In this document: one piece after another, positions 25,401-34,020 of the stretch
Layout of the letters: each line of letters begins with the position of its first letter
Numbering within the stretch: position 1 is the stretch's first letter
Assembly (NCBI GenBank): GCA_949373095.1
Contig: CASIBY010000008.1
Coordinates: 1 to 54,336, forward strand
From: Candidatus Poseidoniaceae archaeon
GTDB lineage: Archaea; Thermoplasmatota; Poseidoniia; Poseidoniales; Poseidoniaceae
Length of the DNA: 54,336 nt
Direction: 5' to 3'
Made by a program: the position numbers and the translations under genes
Notes under the pieces: generated by a model
Database searches by the model: none
The model's input: the letters and a program-made list of their open reading frames with translations, nothing else
Told to the model about the DNA's origin: nothing

Positions 25401-28400
25401 AACAGATTCAACATTGAAAATAACTCGCTCGATATTGTTTGCAGTGGATAGTTCGTTGTTGTTGTACCAGTTGGTTCCAACCGTGCCGTTGTCAAAGATG
25501 GTCTTGACGTCGAGCCGATAGACACCAGAAACGAAATCGTGGGTTGCAATCACACTCGTATCAACATCCTCAGCATCAACACCGGTTCGTGTTGTGGTGT
25601 AGGTTGCATCTTGAACGAAGGTGTATTCCTGCAATGAGATGTTGTTGATACCAACGCCTTTGAATCCGTCGTTTATGCCGTTTCTTCCATCTTCATCAGA
25701 TTGGAATTCAAAGTTGATGTCTACAATCGAACCTTGTAGGGAAATACATTCCGAGAACCATTGAGAAGAGTCCGTAGATGAACGGTTCTGTATGTACAGG
25801 TGAGTCAAGTCAATACTGGCTGTTTTGACAAGTTCCTCTGTGTTGAAAAATACGTTATAGTTGCCTGAGCCTTCTTCATTTGATGGATCGCCAATGTAGT
25901 CGAGTTCAGTAAAGTCAATAGATTCGGAGGCATTGACAATTCCGTTTCCATCGTCGTCATTCTGGCATGTCCCATCCTCATTGTAGTCGTTCCACTGAGC
26001 AAAGACAAGACCAGAATAGTTCTCTGAGCGTGTTGAAGTTAAATCCCATATTGCCTCCTTTTCATAATCCACCATCATCAGTGCGTAATCACTTGGATCA
26101 ATGTTTCCACTTTGGTCGGTGGTGTAGAACGTGTCAGCATAATACTCAAAGTTCAACGAAACGAAATCCCCTGCCATGCTGGTCAGGTTAATGTTTGGAA
26201 TGGTCAATGTCTCGTTTGCCCATGCATCATCGTAACCGTTGGTGGAGGTGTCACATGGGTGGCCGAACCAGTAGGCGTTGCTGTTGAAAATCTTGGTTGA
26301 ACATGAGTTTTCACCATAGATGACACCCTTGGGGTTTTGGTTTTCTTCGTGCAAGTATCCGTTGCTATCTGCAGTAAAGTCTTCTTCACAAACAGTGTTG
26401 CTGGCACCACAGACTACATCCGATGGCGTTGCTGAATAGATCGTTGCTTCAATATCAAAGTCAACTGGCGTATTTCCCCAGTTGTTCGTTGTTACTCCGA
26501 TGTCAAACAATCCCTCAGCGTACAAGCCTCCGGGGAGGAATCCTTCAATTCCTTCAACAGCAGGGTCATACAGGTTGAATGGTGTAGCAAAAAGAAGCGC
26601 ATCATCATTGACAGACTGTTCGTCCCACGCATTGTTGGAGATAGTGGCAGAAATTCTGTACGTTGTGTCATTAAGCAGGTTTGCCTGAATCGAAGTGGTG
26701 TATTCTTGACCAGGTTCTAGGTTGCTAAGTGGGCCGATGGTGGTTGTCTGAGTCTGCGGGTTAGGTAGGAATGCTGTGTTCTGCTTCCAGATGGTTAGAT
26801 TATCAACTGCAAATCCATCTCGCCCGGACCAACGGCTCTCGTTATCGTCTGCGGTTGAACCCTCGAAACCAGTTCGGAATCGGAACCGAACATCTACTGT
26901 CTCTCCAGCCCATTCGGACATGTCGAAAGAGCCGAGTCCTTCCTCAGTGAAATTGTTCCAGCCGTAATAGGTTCCTGATGCGTAGAGGCCGTAGTATACG
27001 ATCTGGTTTTCATCTGCTCCCCAGAAGTTTTGCTTGTACATGCGATCCGTGTCAAAGCCGCCCCACATGGACAAACCTGATGCGCATGCTCCCGCCAAAG
27101 CTGCTTGTCGTGGACATCCGATGAGACTCCATCCAGTTTCTTCACTTCCCACTTCGATAATGGCCAGGTCGTCCCAGACATCCCCGACGATGAATCCGTT
27201 TTGGTCGGCACTTCCAAGGGCGCCAAGTCCCAAGTGTTGGAACAGTTCAACGCTCATGAAGGCACGGTCTGCGCCAGTGAGGTCGACATCCTTGAGGACC
27301 ATTGAATCGTCCCAGTTCCTTCCATATCCGGACCATTGGTCGCCGGATTGGTTGGTTTTCATGTTACCTGCCCACATAAAGTCGGTTGGGTTGAGGTAGT
27401 TGGCAGAAATATTCGGGTCATTGTTGCCTGTGGATGCTCCAACTGAGTGATTTGTCTCAAGGTGCCAGTTGGTGGCGTCATCAAGATACTCTTCAAAGGC
27501 CCAGTTACAGCCTGAGCCACAGCCTGTTTTTACCTCAGGCGTGTCCCAATCGTTAGAGTATACGGTGGAATTTGATGAGTTCAATTCATCAACGATCTTC
27601 AATGTAACATCTAAGTCTGCACTCTGGCCGTTAAGGGTGTCCATTCCAGTGTTGGTTACAGTGACGTTGATGTTACGAGCGCCTTCTCCGACTGCGCCAA
27701 AGAAGCGGTCTACGGGTGAAATGTCCAAATCGGTTACAGCTAAGTCTTTGTTGTCCATCTCAACGATGGTGAGGGTGTCGTATTGCCCTTCCCAGCCGAA
27801 GTTGTCTCGCCATCCGCCGAAATTATACTGAGTATGGCCAATCACCAAATCATCAGCTGAGGTTGGTCCTCCGGACAGTTGTCCGATGTCAACAGCAGAA
27901 GGTCGGCGACCCGTGACGTACGAGAGCGGGCTAACGTGTCCTCCGTTTCCGTCTGAGAGCGTTACTTGGACGGTTGTAGGGAATGAGAGGAAGAAATTGG
28001 AAGTACTTCCGCCGGCAGAGTCGGTGGTGTTTAGCTGGTAGGCAATGGTTGGGTTGACGAAATCAGGCTCACCGTCTCCGTTGAGGTCGTCAATTGCGAT
28101 AGACCAAGAAATGTATGGTCCAAAGTAAGCCTTTTGAGGCGAAACAAATGTCCCTTGGGCAGATGTTTGGGAATAGGAGACGTTCTCGAGATTTCCGTCC
28201 ATGACGGCGATGGTATCAATGTAGCCGTTACCACCAACATCCGCAATTGCGAAATCATCGGTAGTGGTTGTTTGCATGTTGACTACATGCGTGTTGGCTT
28301 GATTGGAACCATAGGTGTATGAAATTGGGTAGCCGGGGGCTACTCCAGATGCAGTACAATCGTATTCGATAATAGTGACGTTGTCATCATTACCGGGGTT

Positions 28401-29213
28401 TGTGGCGGTGCCTGAGGCGTAGTCCAGCCCTTCGCTTCGTAGGAGGAAGATGTCGTCGTCAGTACACGATCCGGAGAAGCTGCTCTGACTTTCACCCCAG
28501 TCTCCAACTTCGATATTGCGGTAGGTGTTCTGTGTTGAAGCCCCTAGCGTGGTAATTAATCCTTGAGAGTTTGAGGTGATTGGTCCGGAGTAGGTGACGA
28601 CCCGTTGGTTTCCTGGGGTGACGTCTGTGATGTCGAGGACGTAGATATCATCTCCACCCGTTTGGTCAGCATTTCCGACAGCCATGTCCCATACCCAAAA
28701 GTGAGTGAAACGCTCTCCAATGCTCCAATCTTTTTCTCCACATCCACCGTTTTCAATGATGGTAATGTTACCTGGCTCACCCGCAGGTTGACCTTGTTCG
28801 TCAGTCTTGAAAGGATTGTTTTTCTGGTAAATGACAATGTCGGGGGCGCTATCTCCGGTGAATTCACCGACCTCGACTTGCTCCACATTCGCAAAAGAGT
28901 CCCATTCTGCATTGCGGCTTTGATTGCCTGTGACCCATACATCTTGGCGCTCGCTGAAGTCTCCGTTACCATCGTTCCAAAGAATACTCAAGGTGTGAGT
29001 TCCTTCAGTTGCGATAGCGAGGTCGTTGTGTCCGTCACAGTCAAAATCACCAATGGCGACATCCGCAGGGTCGCGGTTGGTCGTGTAGGTTCGGGAAACT
29101 GAGGCGCTGGCTGTAGTTGCGAGTGCAGCGGTCGTACTCAATATCATCAACAATGAAAGGAATAGGCTGCGGGCTCGGGCTCTAGAGAGGTCATTTTTTG
29201 ATAGCATAGACAT
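22467..29213 (-). CDS. Giant anchored surface protein with FG-GAP repeats, amidotransferase-like and PKD domains
   Basis: 2,248 residues from the ATG at 29213 (GTG at 29216 also possible). In order: a signal peptide (~12-38); FG-GAP/VCBS-type calcium-binding repeats (DFDCDGHNDLAIA, DLNGDGEPDF; ~40-500); several beta-sandwich blocks, some MAM-like (RDGFAVDNLTIW); a region at ~1394-1628 resembling a class I amidotransferase/ThuA fold (YDKIILPMQDL, FMSAGGTIQAHFAP, GGLLVTTIDVAG); a PKD-like domain (~1814-1918); a membrane helix near 2110-2130 followed by RRGG. The ~115-residue cytoplasmic tail carries two copies of an EQYxxQxxxQGYxxxTAxAxAxQY motif separated by an Ala/Pro/Gln linker. Probably adhesion or polymer binding outside the cell, with the tail contacting a cytoplasmic partner. 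It is the largest gene in the window. Confidence 0.85.
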   Translation of the reverse strand: MSMLSKNDLSRARARSLFLSLLMILSTTAALATTASASVSRTYTTNRDPADVAIGDFDCDGHNDLAIATEGTHTLSILWNDGNGDFSERQDVWVTGNQSRNAEWDSFANVEQVEVGEFTGDSAPDIVIYQKNNPFKTDEQGQPAGEPGNITIIENGGCGEKDWSIGERFTHFWVWDMAVGNADQTGGDDIYVLDITDVTPGNQRVVTYSGPITSNSQGLITTLGASTQNTYRNIEVGDWGESQSSFSGSCTDDDIFLLRSEGLDYASGTATNPGNDDNVTIIEYDCTASGVAPGYPISYTYGSNQANTHVVNMQTTTTDDFAIADVGGNGYIDTIAVMDGNLENVSYSQTSAQGTFVSPQKAYFGPYISWSIAIDDLNGDGEPDFVNPTIAYQLNTTDSAGGSTSNFFLSFPTTVQVTLSDGNGGHVSPLSYVTGRRPSAVDIGQLSGGPTSADDLVIGHTQYNFGGWRDNFGWEGQYDTLTIVEMDNKDLAVTDLDISPVDRFFGAVGEGARNINVTVTNTGMDTLNGQSADLDVTLKIVDELNSSNSTVYSNDWDTPEVKTGCGSGCNWAFEEYLDDATNWHLETNHSVGASTGNNDPNISANYLNPTDFMWAGNMKTNQSGDQWSGYGRNWDDSMVLKDVDLTGADRAFMSVELFQHLGLGALGSADQNGFIVGDVWDDLAIIEVGSEETGWSLIGCPRQAALAGACASGLSMWGGFDTDRMYKQNFWGADENQIVYYGLYASGTYYGWNNFTEEGLGSFDMSEWAGETVDVRFRFRTGFEGSTADDNESRWSGRDGFAVDNLTIWKQNTAFLPNPQTQTTTIGPLSNLEPGQEYTTSIQANLLNDTTYRISATISNNAWDEQSVNDDALLFATPFNLYDPAVEGIEGFLPGGLYAEGLFDIGVTTNNWGNTPVDFDIEATIYSATPSDVVCGASNTVCEEDFTADSNGYLHEENQNPKGVIYGENSCSTKIFNSNAYWFGHPCDTSTNGYDDAWANETLTIPNINLTSMAGDFVSLNFEYYADTFYTTDQSGNIDPSDYALMMVDYEKEAIWDLTSTRSENYSGLVFAQWNDYNEDGTCQNDDDGNGIVNASESIDFTELDYIGDPSNEEGSGNYNVFFNTEELVKTASIDLTHLYIQNRSSTDSSQWFSECISLQGSIVDINFEFQSDEDGRNGINDGFKGVGINNISLQEYTFVQDATYTTTRTGVDAEDVDTSVIATHDFVSGVYRLDVKTIFDNGTVGTNWYNNNELSTANNIERVIFNVESVDITIGRPKKLACQTDQTLPCVLPIDSALTHSWEFQATNGVLAGEYVFYMEVVDMADGTTAHLVDSGPSISLLSQERTDVTFTPWNGWIDGHTYNISFYGELTDGTQKGTPKFFYATFADNIDIAILSDKSTETRIIKEDLAILGLTYTQYEIGDWDKYFDAGWFTHYDKIILPMQDLNAAKDTDQGGDGYYQALADPAQRKTVLTNFMSAGGTIQAHFAPHGEQVYGKDSTSRLPFNLDIKEKTDADKQITYAKMDLADPYHPIMDNVAPNSFQGFTALGDTVIANGVISTSDVSPNELPTACGGGYMENGGEFQRIIRSNDNIQDTLLGVCSYQQGGLLVTTIDVAGNSNRANDSTFPLLGNLLKYQVTPYPSGFDNEDITINGEVPDNDPNTNGYRVRYMKSNATLTFDFLSDTEASLNADWVIDGPNDWAGSSLANGNTGHTTEQMPVKNFCKTDLSSLTRCAQGEEWHITLYLHDDAGHSRQLQVTVQTNDAEADEFIPVANGEVDIRDTYEDFITMGEPQTFQGVDYDEYRIVLQEDSGELVVHFDASNSSDADALSGNGIESYEWKVLYDAKYGDDDYRLLGDTYTQTAASGGLWSYKFQNVTVDDTGSIENQIKIELTVTDSAGRVSDEYRMYFVILAEGMGDEPVDFTWTQESSNGTQYTDNNITLSGQILSGSEDNDVYIEVAFNSGDFALDSLQKYNLSEDRLGEGNQLWEKTDKLSNGDNWELTLNLKSLYNNETSQAVTIYLLVYEGADADKDVDRIYREITINLPICQGTEIDPAAEAAGGRWIMNDNDECEWSGAWSYDPATGLWADATPSGDGTEGGSDGLDSTMLIAAGGLLLLIIVGTLMFMRRGGEKEDAFGDMSGAFGTDALDPTEQYVQQLIAQGYPEETARAFAAQYVGGDAAGAAAQPAAQAAVAQPAVAQPAAGGFDQAIYEQYYQQFVGQGYDAATAAAYAQQYAVQYAQSQQ

Positions 29214-29336
29214 CACTTATCCGACCCAATGCCTGTTTCAATATAATGCCTTTGTAATCTAGTTCCATATGAACCATAGCGCAGGGTGTCATTTTTGTTT
29301 AAAATCCACCGAAAAAGCGGCATGAGGTTTCGGACT

Positions 29337-30014
29337 TCAAAATCGCCCGGCCAGCCATTTAGGAGAGGGCCCCCATCCAATGGCATCTCCACCATGGATT
29401 TTGACCAATTTCCCAGCAGCGAATAAAGATTCCAGCCATATTTCAAGGGCAGTCCCTTCGCGATTTCCGAGTCGTTTACTGGCGATTTCCTCAATGTCTT
29501 CGGTTTTGAGAGCCGTTCTTCCGTGTTCACGAACCACCAGCTGTAACAATTCTCTGAGCCAAGCCTCCGCGATTGGGTCAACGCTTGTCACTCCTTGCAC
29601 GGGTTGAGGGGGGTCCATATCGTCGAGAATTTCCATGAGTTCTATCGTGTCAGGCTGCGCAGGTGGTTTAAGCCCAACCTCGGCGATTTTTGCCTCAAGA
29701 TCGAGTTGGCCGATCGGTCGACGAACGACTGGAATTCGAGACGGGTCTGGTGTAGGGCCCATGTCAGCAGGCTTTTCATCAACGGGAGCCTCTTCCATTT
29801 CGATGTTCATGCCCGACTTTTGCCGCTCTTTGCTGACCTTTGAAAGACCAGTTGGTTTGACTTGAGTGCCGATAGGCATGGTCCACCCAACGCCGGCGAG
29901 TCCGAGTTTGTCTACGTGGTTGCTGACCCAGTCTACATCTCCTTCAATCACGATATTGACATCGTGGTCGTCCGAGCGGAATCGGTAGCGAACGTTTCCT
30001 CGCAGTTGGCTCAT
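29337..30014 (-). CDS. Uncharacterised protein with C-terminal winged-helix-like region
   Basis: 225 residues in three parts. An N-terminal ~50-residue beta-rich segment (RGNVRYRFRSDDHDVNIVIEG) is followed by a Pro/acidic linker (~55-130). The ~90-residue C-terminal region (WLRELLQLVVREHGRTALK, then IEEIASKRLGN and IWLESLFAAGKLVKI) has the helix-helix-strand spacing of a winged helix. No family is named with confidence. It lies 42 bases downstream of the aconitase gene on the same strand and 123 bases upstream of the giant surface protein, so it could be co-transcribed with aconitase. DNA binding is an inference from shape only. Confidence 0.65.
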   Translation of the reverse strand: MSQLRGNVRYRFRSDDHDVNIVIEGDVDWVSNHVDKLGLAGVGWTMPIGTQVKPTGLSKVSKERQKSGMNIEMEEAPVDEKPADMGPTPDPSRIPVVRRPIGQLDLEAKIAEVGLKPPAQPDTIELMEILDDMDPPQPVQGVTSVDPIAEAWLRELLQLVVREHGRTALKTEDIEEIASKRLGNREGTALEIWLESLFAAGKLVKIHGGDAIGWGPSPKWLAGRF

Positions 30015-30055
30015 TGTTTCAACCTCAGTGCTTCTTTGCCTTGAAGATAGTGGCT

Positions 30056-32725
30056 CTATTGGCCTTCTCCGGCCATCTGCCTCAAGACGGTGTGCAAAAT
30101 ACCACCATTGCGGTAGTATTCAACTTCAACCGGCGTGTCGAGGCGAACCTGAACGACGAACGACTTGACCTCGCCTTCTGCGGATGTGGCTTCAACAGCC
30201 ATCATTTGGAGGGGTTGGACGTCATCGGTTACTGCTATGGAAAAGTGCTCATGCCCGGTAAGTCCGAGTGTTTCGTGACTTTCGCCTTCTCTGAACGTGA
30301 GAGGAAGCACTCCCATTCCTACGAGGTTCGAGCGGTGAATCCGCTCAAAGGAGGTTGCAATCACAGCCTTCACGCCAAGGAGGTATGTTCCTTTTGCAGC
30401 CCAATCACGTGAAGATCCTGTGCCGTACTGACTGCCAGCAAGGACGATCTTTGGAGCACTAATTTGCGCAGCATCGTAAACGGATTCCACTCGCCCACTT
30501 TCATGATTCAATGCGAAGCCACCTTCTGTCCCAGGAGCCATTTCATTACGAATCCGAACGTTTGCAAAGGTCCCTCGCATCATAATTTCGTGATTGCCTC
30601 GGCGGCTGCCGAACGAATTAAAGTCGCTTTTTGCGACATTGCGCTCATTCAACCAAACTCCAGCAGGGCCATCTTCTGGGAATGAGCCGGCGGGGGATAT
30701 GTGGTCTGTAGTAATTGAATCTCCAAGTTTGAGCAGGACACGAGCTCCGTCAATAGATTCAATCGGATCGGCCTTTGCTGACAAGCCGCTAAAGAAGGTG
30801 GGCAGTCGGATGTAGGTAGAAGCATCTTCCCACGGATAGAGAGGGCTTGGTGCAGCAGGGATGCTGTTCCAACGGGGTTCATTCATGGCATCGGCGTATC
30901 GTTGACGAAACATATCCGGAGTAATTACACTCATTGCTTTAGCAAGTTCTTCGTCTGAAGGCCAAACGTCTTGAAGCATCACCGGATTGCCGTCATTGTC
31001 GTGTCCGAGTGGCTCAGTTGACAAATCAATTTCCAATGTTCCTGCAATAGCATAGGCGACAACCAGTGGCGGGCTTGCGAGATAAGATGCCTTGACCTTC
31101 CCGTGAACGCGACCTTCGAAATTCCGATTCCCAGAAATGACAGATCCCACGATAAGGCCAGCATCATCAATCGCAGCTTCAATCGGTTCAGCTAGGGGTC
31201 CCGAATTTCCGATACATGTTGTGCAACCGTATCCAACTACGTGGAATCCCATAGCGTTCAAGTCTTCTTGGAGGCCGGTCGCTTCGTAGTACTCAGTGAC
31301 AACACGGCTACCCGGTGCAAGAGATGTCTTCACCCAGGGTTTGACCGTAAGTCCAAGGCTGCGCGCATTTCGAGCGAGGAGTCCAGCGGCGAGCATAACT
31401 CCTGGGTTGGATGTGTTTGTACATGAAGTGATGGCTGCGATTACGACATCGCCATGGTTCAAATCGTAGCGTTCACCGTCCATTTCAACAAGAGAACTTT
31501 TGGACAATTCTTTTGCTTCTAAACCGTGCCCGTGATGACCAACTTCGTGGGTGAGGCTTTCAACAAAATGTTCCTTCATACCGTGAAGGTCAACGCGATC
31601 TTGAGGTCGCTTTGGCCCAGCAAGAGCGGGGACGACAACATCAAGATTGAGTTCCAAAACAGCGGTGTAGGACTTTTCTTCTGCATCCTCACCATACCAC
31701 ATGCCTTGTGCCTTCGCATACGCTTCAACACCGGCAACTGCGCTGTCTTCACGTCCTGTGAGGCGCAAGTAGTCGAGAGTGCGCTCATCAACAGGGAAGA
31801 ATCCGCATGTTGCTCCGTACTCTGGAGCCATGTTCGCGATGGTTGCGCGGTCTGCAAGAGTAAGTGCCTTCATCCCTGGGCCAAAGAATTCCACGAACTT
31901 TCCAACAACACCGTGCTCTCGCAACATTTCAACGATGCGCAAAGTCATGTCGGTTGCAGTGACGCCGGGCTGAAGGTTTCCAGTAAGGCGGACGCCCACA
32001 ACATCGGGTGCAAGCATGTAGATTGGTTGGCCGAGCATGACTGCCTCAGCTTCAATTCCACCAACGCCCCACCCAAGGACCCCAAGTCCGTTGACCATGG
32101 TCGTGTGGGAGTCGGTCCCAACCAGCGTGTCTGCAAGCCACACGCCGTCTTCTTGCCGAGCAACGCTTGCAAGGAATTCAAGATTAACTTGGTGAACAAT
32201 TCCTCTTGAAGGAGGTACTGCTTGAAAATTTGTAAGGGATTGCTGTCCCCATTTGAGGAATGTATATCGCTCCATGTTGCGGTGGTATTCAATGTCGAGG
32301 TTTATGCTGAGAGCGTCACTGTGAGCTCCCGAGACATCGACTTGGACCGAATGGTCAATGACCAAATCCACCGGCACTTGCGGGTTGACCTTCTCTGGAT
32401 CTCCACCCATTTCCACCATGGCGTCACGCAGTGCGGCGAGGTCAACAACAGCAGGGACTCCTGTGAAGTCTTGAAGAATCACTCGGGATGGGCGGAATGG
32501 AATTTCATTACGCTCTCCGTTGGGCGACCACGATGCAATTGAGCGTACATCGGCTTCGGTGATTAGAAATCCATCATGAGCACGAAGCGCACCCTCGAGG
32601 AGAACTCGGATGGAATAAGGTAGGTGATGGGTTGGAAGGCCGTTTGCGTCAAGGGCATCCAAAGCAAAATATTCTCCGCCTACATCAAGTGGGCGTCGAG
32701 CGTTGAAGGGGTCCAAGGTGGCCAT
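30056..32725 (-). CDS. acnA: Aconitate hydratase (AcnA type)
   Basis: 889 residues from the internal ATG (MATLDPFNARRPL); the frame opens 96 bases earlier, but the extra N-terminus looks like non-family sequence and would crowd the upstream gene. AcnA interconverts citrate and isocitrate in the TCA cycle using a [4Fe-4S] cluster. Cluster ligands are in SCTNTSNPGVMLAAGLL and GYGCTTCIGNSGPL. Substrate and swivel-domain motifs are also present: DSHTTMVNGLGVLGWGVGG and GSSRDWAAKGTYLLGVKAV. Length matches bacterial AcnA/IRP1 (~890). Together with KorAB nearby, it gives this cell two steps of an oxidative TCA route. Confidence 0.97.
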   Translation of the reverse strand: MATLDPFNARRPLDVGGEYFALDALDANGLPTHHLPYSIRVLLEGALRAHDGFLITEADVRSIASWSPNGERNEIPFRPSRVILQDFTGVPAVVDLAALRDAMVEMGGDPEKVNPQVPVDLVIDHSVQVDVSGAHSDALSINLDIEYHRNMERYTFLKWGQQSLTNFQAVPPSRGIVHQVNLEFLASVARQEDGVWLADTLVGTDSHTTMVNGLGVLGWGVGGIEAEAVMLGQPIYMLAPDVVGVRLTGNLQPGVTATDMTLRIVEMLREHGVVGKFVEFFGPGMKALTLADRATIANMAPEYGATCGFFPVDERTLDYLRLTGREDSAVAGVEAYAKAQGMWYGEDAEEKSYTAVLELNLDVVVPALAGPKRPQDRVDLHGMKEHFVESLTHEVGHHGHGLEAKELSKSSLVEMDGERYDLNHGDVVIAAITSCTNTSNPGVMLAAGLLARNARSLGLTVKPWVKTSLAPGSRVVTEYYEATGLQEDLNAMGFHVVGYGCTTCIGNSGPLAEPIEAAIDDAGLIVGSVISGNRNFEGRVHGKVKASYLASPPLVVAYAIAGTLEIDLSTEPLGHDNDGNPVMLQDVWPSDEELAKAMSVITPDMFRQRYADAMNEPRWNSIPAAPSPLYPWEDASTYIRLPTFFSGLSAKADPIESIDGARVLLKLGDSITTDHISPAGSFPEDGPAGVWLNERNVAKSDFNSFGSRRGNHEIMMRGTFANVRIRNEMAPGTEGGFALNHESGRVESVYDAAQISAPKIVLAGSQYGTGSSRDWAAKGTYLLGVKAVIATSFERIHRSNLVGMGVLPLTFREGESHETLGLTGHEHFSIAVTDDVQPLQMMAVEATSAEGEVKSFVVQVRLDTPVEVEYYRNGGILHTVLRQMAGEGQ

Positions 32726-32802
32726 GATTCCTTCCAAAACGCACGCGTCTATGAAGAAATCCCTCTTCTCATCTGCTGGCCATGTTTGGGTTGAAGTGAG
32801 TT

Positions 32803-33846
32803 TCACCAGAATTTGTACCAAGGTGAGTATTCGCCGGCTACTTCAACAGTAACCAGGGTAATGTCATTGCTTGGTTTATCGTTAACACAGCCTCCGTCGC
32901 AGACACTCGACATCGTATCGATGTGCTCAAATCCACTGGTGACTTGCCCAAATACAGTGTGTACACGATCAAGGTGAGGGGTTCCCGGTGTTCCGTCTGG
33001 GCCTTCTGCATTGGGGTCAACGATGAAGAATTGAGATCCACCTGTGTGAGGGGCGTTTGTTTTTGCCATTGAGAGGTGGTACGGGCTGTGGACTCGTCCG
33101 TTATCAGCCTCATCTTCAATCGTGTATGATTCCTTACCGCATTCGCTTGACGAGGCTGCTTCTTGGCCGTTACAATACCCAAAGAATTTTCCTGCATGGC
33201 CTCCTGTTCCGTCTCCGTTAGTGAAGTCTCCACCTTGCATCATGAAATCCGATATGACGCGATGGAAGATTACACCGTTATACTCCTCATCATTCGCCAA
33301 GAGTGCAAAATTTTCAACGTGTATTGGGGCATCCGCTGCAAACAGTTCAACCACAACATCCCCGCTTCCTGAACTTCCATCAACATTGGTCCATGTAAAG
33401 GAAAGTGTGGCTTCGGTTGGTAGTCCTTCTTGATTTGAAGTTGATGCGACGTTAATGCCGGCGAGAAGCAACAGTCCAGCGATAAAAATCGCTGCGATAC
33501 CCGCAGGAGTTGGCGTGCCATCATTAAGCAAGCGAGGAAACGTAGTCTCACGAAATCCCTTATCTTGCATCTCATTGAGTAAATCGTTGTAAGTGCTGTC
33601 TGCTTTCTTATCGCGAGGAGCCTTTTTTACGGCGTCGCGTAGCAATACAGCAGCCTTGCGATACTCGGAGCGGCTATTTCGTGACTTGGCGTTCAACCAT
33701 GTCGCATGGCCTGCAAGGCGAAGCGTGGTTGGTTCGCTTCCATCGGCGTCAACTTCTCTCAAAATCTTGAGCGCAGACTCGCCCTTTCCTTTGATGATTG
33801 CCTTCTCGGCTTTTTGCCATGCAGTCGTGAGTGCTTCGTCCGCCAT
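32803..33846 (-). CDS. Membrane-tethered cyclophilin (peptidyl-prolyl isomerase) with helical N-terminal domain
   Basis: 347 residues from the ATG at 33846 (MADEALTT); the frame is open 19 codons upstream. Residues ~1-105 are charged helical repeats resembling TPRs (AWQKAEKAIIKGKGESALKI). A single membrane helix follows at ~112-132 (GIAAIFIAGLLLLAGINVA). Residues ~150-345 are a cyclophilin domain with FHRVISDFMMQGGDFTNGDG and the GGSQFFI and FGQVTSGFEHID segments, so the active site is conserved. Topology puts the helices in the cytoplasm and the isomerase outside, a plausible folding factor for the many secreted proteins here. It is 77 bases upstream of aconitase on the same strand. Confidence 0.9.
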   Translation of the reverse strand: MADEALTTAWQKAEKAIIKGKGESALKILREVDADGSEPTTLRLAGHATWLNAKSRNSRSEYRKAAVLLRDAVKKAPRDKKADSTYNDLLNEMQDKGFRETTFPRLLNDGTPTPAGIAAIFIAGLLLLAGINVASTSNQEGLPTEATLSFTWTNVDGSSGSGDVVVELFAADAPIHVENFALLANDEEYNGVIFHRVISDFMMQGGDFTNGDGTGGHAGKFFGYCNGQEAASSSECGKESYTIEDEADNGRVHSPYHLSMAKTNAPHTGGSQFFIVDPNAEGPDGTPGTPHLDRVHTVFGQVTSGFEHIDTMSSVCDGGCVNDKPSNDITLVTVEVAGEYSPWYKFW

Positions 33847-34020
33847 GGCCCCTGCGACGGGCCTCTCTGTTTTGAGTATCACCCTTAAGGGATAAAATTT
33901 CATCCTCCAACAGTAGAATTAGCGGAATGAGAAGGCAACATGTTGAAAGGGTGCGTGCCAACCCCAAGGAATCAAGAGGAACGGGTCTCCGACTCCATAC
34001 CTCGCAGGAGAACAACAACC

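Noticed and set aside
31526-32209. 227-codon plus frame opposite aconitase
   Set aside because: Antisense shadow of a strongly conserved enzyme gene.
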